Origin: Margaritifera margaritifera
Lineage: Eukaryota > Mollusca > Bivalvia > Unionida > Margaritiferidae
DNA: 64,000 nt
Direction of reading: 5' to 3'
Assembly: GCA_029931535.1 (NCBI GenBank)
Contig: JAQPZY010000772.1
Location: 62,001 to 126,000, forward strand
The notes under the pieces were generated by a model. It made no database searches. It was not told the origin of the DNA and saw nothing but the letters and a program-made list of their open reading frames with translations. A program made the position numbers and the translations under genes. Of this stretch, positions 58,325 to 64,000 are shown one piece after another (positions within the stretch are counted from its first letter, which is position 1; each line of letters opens with the position of its first letter).

Positions 58325-58525
58325 ATGTTTGGTCCAGCAAGAGACCTCTCAACAGTGTGCGTTACTTTACTCCCTAGCCCAGACATAGGATTTTACAAAA
58401 TCTTGCAGAAACATGAAGTTACAGTAGTGGAAAAACATACAAGTGTGATATTTGAAATCACGTTTGTAGAAACTCTGCAATCTGAAGATGCATATGAGGA
58501 TTCATACTGGGAAGAAAGCCATTAA
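58325..58525 (+). pseudogene. 66-codon frame over a zinc-finger relic (cassette C)
   Basis: Same length and ends as the frame at 3930 (MFGPARDLST to YWEESH). In another frame the underlying DNA gives SGKTYKCDI then [15 protein letters not shown] finger sequence with two single-base gaps, better preserved here than in cassette A. Confidence 0.5.
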
Positions 58526-58679
58526 AACAAATGTACATAACGGTTCATACTTGTGACAAAACCAATCAGATGTGAAGTTGAGTGATATATTTTTGCACCA
58601 CACTGTAGATAATGAAGATTATAATGAAATGTTTCGCCGAAGTGGTCAGCCAAATGTGCATAGAGAGATCAATGCTTGA

Positions 58680-59978
58680 GATGAACCATTCAAATGTGAA
58701 GTATGCTATGATAGGTTTAGTCTGAGTGGAAATCTGAATAAGCATATGATGGAAGATGCAGGAGAAAAAGCATTAAAGTGTGAAGTATGTGACGAAAGAT
58801 TTAGCCAGAGTGGACAAATATCAGCGCACATGACGAGACATACTGTAAAGAAACCATTCAAGTGTGAGGTTTGTAATACAATGTTTAGTCAGAGTGGTCA
58901 TCTAACAATTCATATGAGGATACATACTGGAGAAAAACCATATAAGTGTGAAGTATGTAATAAAATGTTCAGTAGCAGTGGACATCTAACAATGCATATG
59001 AAGATACATACTGGAGAAAAACCATTTAAGTGTGAAGTATGTAATAAAATGTTTAGTCAGAGTGGAAATCAAACAATTCATATGAGGATACATACTGGAG
59101 AAAAACCATTTAAGTGTGAAGTATGTAATAAAATGTTTAGTAGAACTGGACTGCTAACAATGCACATGATGATACATACTGGAGAAAAACCATTTAAGTG
59201 TGAAGTATGTAATCAAATGTTTAGTCAGGGAGGACAGCTAACGAAGCACATGAGGATACATACGATACGTACTGGAGAAAAATCATTTAAGTGCGAAGTA
59301 TGTGAAAAAAGGTTTAATGATAGGGGTTATGTATATAAGCACATGAGGATACATACTGGAGAAAAACCATTTAAGTGTGAAGTATGTAATAAGATGTTTA
59401 GTTTTAGTGGACAGCTAAAAGTGCATATGAGGATACATACTGGAGAAAAACCATTTAAGTGTGAAGTATGTAATAAAATGTTTAGTCAGTGTGTACAGCT
59501 AACGAAGCACATGAGGATACATATGATACATACTGGAGAAAAACCATTTAAGTGTGAAGTATGTGATAAAAGGTTTAATGAGAGGGGTACTCTGAATAAG
59601 CACATGAGGATACATACTGGGGAAAAACCATTTAAGTGTGAAGTGTGTAATAAAATATTTAATGAGAGTGGAGATGTAACAAAGCACATGAGGATGCATA
59701 CTGGAGAAAAACCATTTAAGTGTGAAGTATGTAATAAAATGTTTCGTTTGTGTGGACAGCTAACAGTGCACATGAGGATACATACTGGAGAAAAACCATT
59801 TAAGTGTGAAGTATGTAATAAAATGTTCAGTCAAGATGGAACTCTAACAAAGCACATGAGGATACATACTGGAGAAAAACGATTTAAGTGTGAAGTATGT
59901 AATAAAATGTTCAGTCGCAATGGAAGTCTGAAGAAGCACATGAAGATACATACAATGTATACACATAGCATAGTGTGA
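58680..59978 (+). CDS. C2H2 zinc-finger protein C, 410 residues from the ATG at 58,746
   Basis: Open from the TGA at 58,677 to the stop after TMYTHSIV. The likely start, MMEDAGEKA, is at 58,746. It has 14 fingers from the start codon on, all with intact C2H2 ligands, making it the best-preserved gene in the window. Helix strings: QSGQISA, QSGHLTI, SSGHLTM, QSGNQTI, RTGLLTM, QGGQLTK, DRGYVYK, FSGQLKV, QCVQLTK, ERGTLNK, ESGDVTK, LCGQLTV, QDGTLTK, RNGSLKK. Three-residue linker insertions (TIRTGEKS and MIHTGEKP) stand before the DRGYVYK and ERGTLNK fingers. The first linker is TVKKPFK. Such an array could contact about 40 bp of DNA in the nucleus. Any effector domain would have to come from upstream exons, which I cannot identify. 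Confidence 0.8.
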   Translation, partial: DEPFKCEVCYDRFSLSGNLNKHMMEDAGEKALKCEVCDERFSQSGQISAHMTRHTVKKPFKCEVCNTMFSQSGHLTIHMRIHTGEKPYKCEVCNKMFSSSGHLTMHMKIHTGEKPFKCEVCNKMFSQSGNQTIHMRIHTGEKPFKCEVCNKMFSRTGLLTMHMMIHTGEKPFKCEVCNQMFSQGGQLTKHMRIHTIRTGEKSFKCEVCEKRFNDRGYVYKHMRIHTGEKPFKCEVCNKMFSFSGQLKVHMRIHTGEKPFKCEVCNKMFSQCVQLTKHMRIHMIHTGEKPFKCEVCDKRFNERGTLNKHMRIHTGEKPFKCEVCNKIFNESGDVTKHMRMHTGEKPFKCEVCNKMFRLCGQLTVHMRIHTGEKPFKCEVCNKMFSQDGTLTKHMRIHTGEKRFKCEVCNKMFSRNGSLKKHMKIHTMYTHSIV

Positions 59979-60004
59979 CACTTGAAGCACAAAAATGATA
60001 TTTG

Positions 60005-60816
<812 letters not shown>

Positions 60817-60849
60817 CACTTGAAGCACAAAAAAGATATTTGAGGTAAA

Positions 60850-61326
<477 letters not shown>

Positions 61327-62294
61327 AGGGTTCTGTCCTAAACAAGATCTATTGTTCTGTGACACACTATGCTGGGCAACCTAACATCACTAACGCAAAA
61401 ATAAACATACATTGCTTTGTCTAATTTTGCTTTCAACCTAATTAGTTTTTATATAAAAAAAATACCCCAAAAGACTTTTGTTGTTACCAATGAATATGTG
61501 TATGTGTGTGTGTGTGTGTGTGAGAGAGAGAGGACATGTTGGTGTGTACTAGATATTGTCTTCTTACAGCAACAGTAACCTCATTATGAAATCAATAAAA
61601 AATAAAATAACTCGAACCTTTTTCGTTTCTAGTGAATCCATGTACAAGAGAGAGAGAGAGATAAAAAAGTGTTCTGTCTGTGTGTAAGACCGCATGCAGA
61701 GCAGCATTTTATTTTTAGTTGTTTGAGAGAGAGAGCGGTTGCAATGTGATTTTAATCTTTATTGTTCAGTTACCTGTCGATTGTGTTCTTCCTCATTTCC
61801 ACACGTACAAGGGCACTATTATATTCCATTGGCAATTCAAACCAGAATAAATAAATCGTTCTTGTTGTAATTAGGATGTCCATTGTCACAAAAACCACGT
61901 GGCTATCCAGAGTTATTACATGCTAATTAAATATGCCTAGACCTTTAGCTTGGTCATTTCCAGTAAATACTGGATTGAAGACCAGATTCGCATTGACAGT
62001 TAAAATTAGTGAGGCTCTCAGCAGGGAAATGAGGCTACCCATAGGGTATGGAAAAGGTTTTCGACAAAGCCATTGTCTCAACAACAGTACTGACGTATCA
62101 GTTGGAAAATGACAATAATATCAGCTGTTGGTTGAAAAATGTGATTTTTGCCATTCAAAATAAATACGAATGGCAAATGCATTTAGTAGCCAATGGAATA
62201 TATATATATAGAGAGAGAGAGACAGACAGACAGACAAAAGAAACGAAAACACGTGTACGTGGAAATATATATTATAAACAAAAAATGTAATTAT
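61327..62294. other. No gene seen; short microsatellites
   Basis: Has (GT)n(GA)n at 61,503-61,531, short GA runs at 61,650 and 61,726, and TA/GA/CAGA runs at 62,203-62,235. No domain. The 3' end of the pogo-like element may lie here but no inverted repeat was found. Confidence 0.55.
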
Positions 62295-63806
62295 TTACAA
62301 ACATATAATTTGCAATCCAACCATAAACAAATAAACAAAAAATGCAATAAAATTATGTAATGAAAAAGAATGTTCAAGAGTTCTATAAATCTCCCAGCTC
62401 AAAGCCCTCAAACCATTCATCATCTTTGTCACTAGAGAGATTTTTTCAGTCGTCTCTTCAGCAGCCTCCCTGGTTGCAATACTTTTGAAAGTTTGGTCCT
62501 TCATATAGCTTGACCATTTTTTCCGCAGCAGTCCCTTGAATGGTTTATTTAAATAGATGTCCAGTGGCTGCAGCTTACTTGTGCATCCACCGGGAATTAC
62601 ATTGTTGTTCTTAACTTTTTCATGGATTTTTTAACTCCATCAGTCAAATGGCCACGGAATGAATCCAACACTAGGAGAGAAGGTACGCGCTTCGTGTGTG
62701 GTTTCCAGACTTCATCCATATACTCCAGCATGAGGTGTTCGTCCATCCAGGCTTTTTGTTGAACCTTCACTACCACTCCCTTGGGGATCTTTAGATTTTT
62801 TAATTCTCTTTTTCCCCGAAAGATTATCATTGGTGGTACCAAGTCACCAGATGCCAGGCATGTCAACACACAAGTTAAATGGCACTTGTCACTGCCAGTA
62901 CCTCTAACACGGACCTCTCTCGTTCCGACTCTATCAATTATCTTCCCGGGTACCAAGTCAAAATACACGGGTTTTTCGTCCATATTTCCAATTAAATGGT
63001 CCTCAAATTCCTCCTCCTCCCACATCCTTCTCATATATTTCGTAAAAGAGTCTATTTTTTCCATCAGGTCTCGCGGTAGTTTTTGAGATATGGAGGTTCT
63101 GCATCACAGCACAAATCCATTTCGCTTGATAAAGCTGTTGACCCATCCTCGTGAGCCCTGAAACTTTGGGTTTTCCTCCTGAATAACAGTAGCCGCATAA
63201 TTTTGTAACATTTCAATTGTTACAGGCACATGATGGTCCCGCGTACACAGCAACCAGGATAAAATTTCCTGCTCCTTCTCGTACGAATACGTCAAGGGTT
63301 GACCGGCACCTGGAATGGATCCTTTTTTTGTCCTTCAAATATTTGTCAAAAATTCCATTTTCATCCAGCTGGACAAAGTACTCGGTGTTAGGTGGTAATT
63401 AGCAGCTATGGGCCTAATTCCAGATAGTTTCGCCTCCTCAACAATTCTGATTTTATCAGTAATCTCCCATTTCTTGTACTTTCCTCTTACTGGTGACTTG
63501 GTTGTACCAGGAAACTGGTTCATGTCTCGCAAATCTTTGTTGTAGTCCAACTTGTCTACTGCAAGGTCAGGAACAGCATCACTGGGCTCCGTTTCACTAG
63601 CAGTTTTTGGTACGCTGGTGTTATCTACTTCACCTATGTTTAATTTGTGCAGTTCAGCATCGCTTTTTTCTATGGCGATTGCCGCAACTGCAAGAAAAAA
63701 CAACTGACGGGCTTCACTGTTGTCTTTTCTAGGCTGTCCCAGTCCAATCTTCTGCTTTTTTTTCAGTGGTTCAGCGCATTTAGGTGTCGGTGGAACAAAA
63801 GTCTCC
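62295..63806 (-). pseudogene. pogo/Tigger-like DDE transposase (CENP-B/jerky type), broken
   Basis: On the minus strand the protein starts after a possible acceptor at 63,807 and has: a psq-type helix-turn-helix (YKKWEITDKIRIVEEAKLSG then ANYHLTPSTLSSWM), a CENP-B type second DNA-binding domain (YSYEKEQEILSWLL to GWVNSFIKRNG), and the DDE catalytic core with GNMDEKPVYFDL (first D), LLVLDSFRGHLTD (second D) and SKLQPLDIYLNKPFKG (third D), about 35 residues apart. All three acidic residues are kept. Two in-frame TGA codons, after FLTNI (near 63,335) and after KRNGFVL (near 63,104), and one frameshift before KNNNVIPGGCT (near 62,600) break it. Both TGAs could be C-to-T changes. The transposase cuts and moves its own element; this one is recently inactivated, or a domesticated gene in decay. 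Confidence 0.8.
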
Positions 63807-64000
63807 CTATGGCAGGGGTTTGAAAAAATTTAACAATGAAGACATCTCCAAGCAAGAACAGTACAAGCACTTAAAAGATATTATATAAGAATCGAATGCG
63901 CTGAGTCAATGACTTTTGCATTTATAATTGAAAATGACTAGGTTTTTCTAGTTTTTATTGCCTTGCTATAATGAAACAATGAGACTAATTGCCCATTGGC
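63807..64000. other. No gene seen
   Basis: The last 190 bases hold the putative splice acceptor of the pogo-like gene (CAAACCCCTGCCATAG on the minus strand) and nothing else I can name. Confidence 0.4.

Overview
The window reads as nuclear DNA of an invertebrate animal, probably a lophotrochozoan and perhaps a mollusc. It is clearly AT-rich and full of (TA)n, (GA)n, (CT)n, (AC)n and (AAT)n microsatellites. It has GT-AG splice signals, a tRNA-derived SINE, a CR1/L2-type LINE, relics of hAT, MULE, Crypton and pogo elements, and recently duplicated C2H2 zinc-finger genes. The species assignment is inference. There is no operon, CRISPR array, rRNA or stand-alone tRNA gene.

Layout. Locus 1 (1-9.5 kb) is block 'alpha' (1-2203), a 1.55-kb insertion with Crypton-like recombinase fragments (2201-3755), zinc-finger cassette A (3.75-7.77 kb, badly decayed and cut by a solo LTR), then flank repeat 'F' (to 8.52 kb). 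From 9.6 to 24.8 kb the sequence is mostly single-copy: an hAT C-terminal relic, a decayed transposon-associated reading frame, splice-flanked exon-like blocks at 17-20 kb, two minisatellites with codon-multiple periods (51 and 57 bp) and a tRNA-SINE. Locus 2 (24.86-35.05 kb) is a LINE of about 5.6 kb on the minus strand, then F, block 'X' (a transposase-like frame), a second partial F, and block 'Y' (a KIAA1586/ZNF862-like zinc-finger relic plus a FLYWCH/MULE relic). From 35 to 42.8 kb it is again mostly single-copy, with a second solo LTR (inverted) and a 99-bp candidate exon. Locus 3 (42.84-61.2 kb) is alpha, zinc-finger cassette B, F, Y, a 3'-truncated second LINE copy, a two-finger relic D, F, X, a partial alpha, and cassette C. 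The right end holds a damaged pogo/Tigger-like DDE transposase gene on the minus strand.

The order of shared blocks suggests one ancestral tandem unit, alpha - ZNF - F - Y - LINE - (ZNF D) - F - X, that was amplified and then reshuffled. Locus 2 looks like the same unit after loss of alpha and ZNF at a breakpoint near 32,062. Copies share disabling mutations, so the transposon genes were already dead when the unit was duplicated. The zinc-finger genes are the likeliest functional products. Cassette B has 10 intact fingers in an open frame and cassette C has 14. Both carry TGEKPFK linkers and differ mainly at the DNA-contacting helix positions, as in fast-evolving arrays of DNA-binding or transposon-silencing regulators; that role is inferred. 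The rest is largely repeats and pseudogenes.
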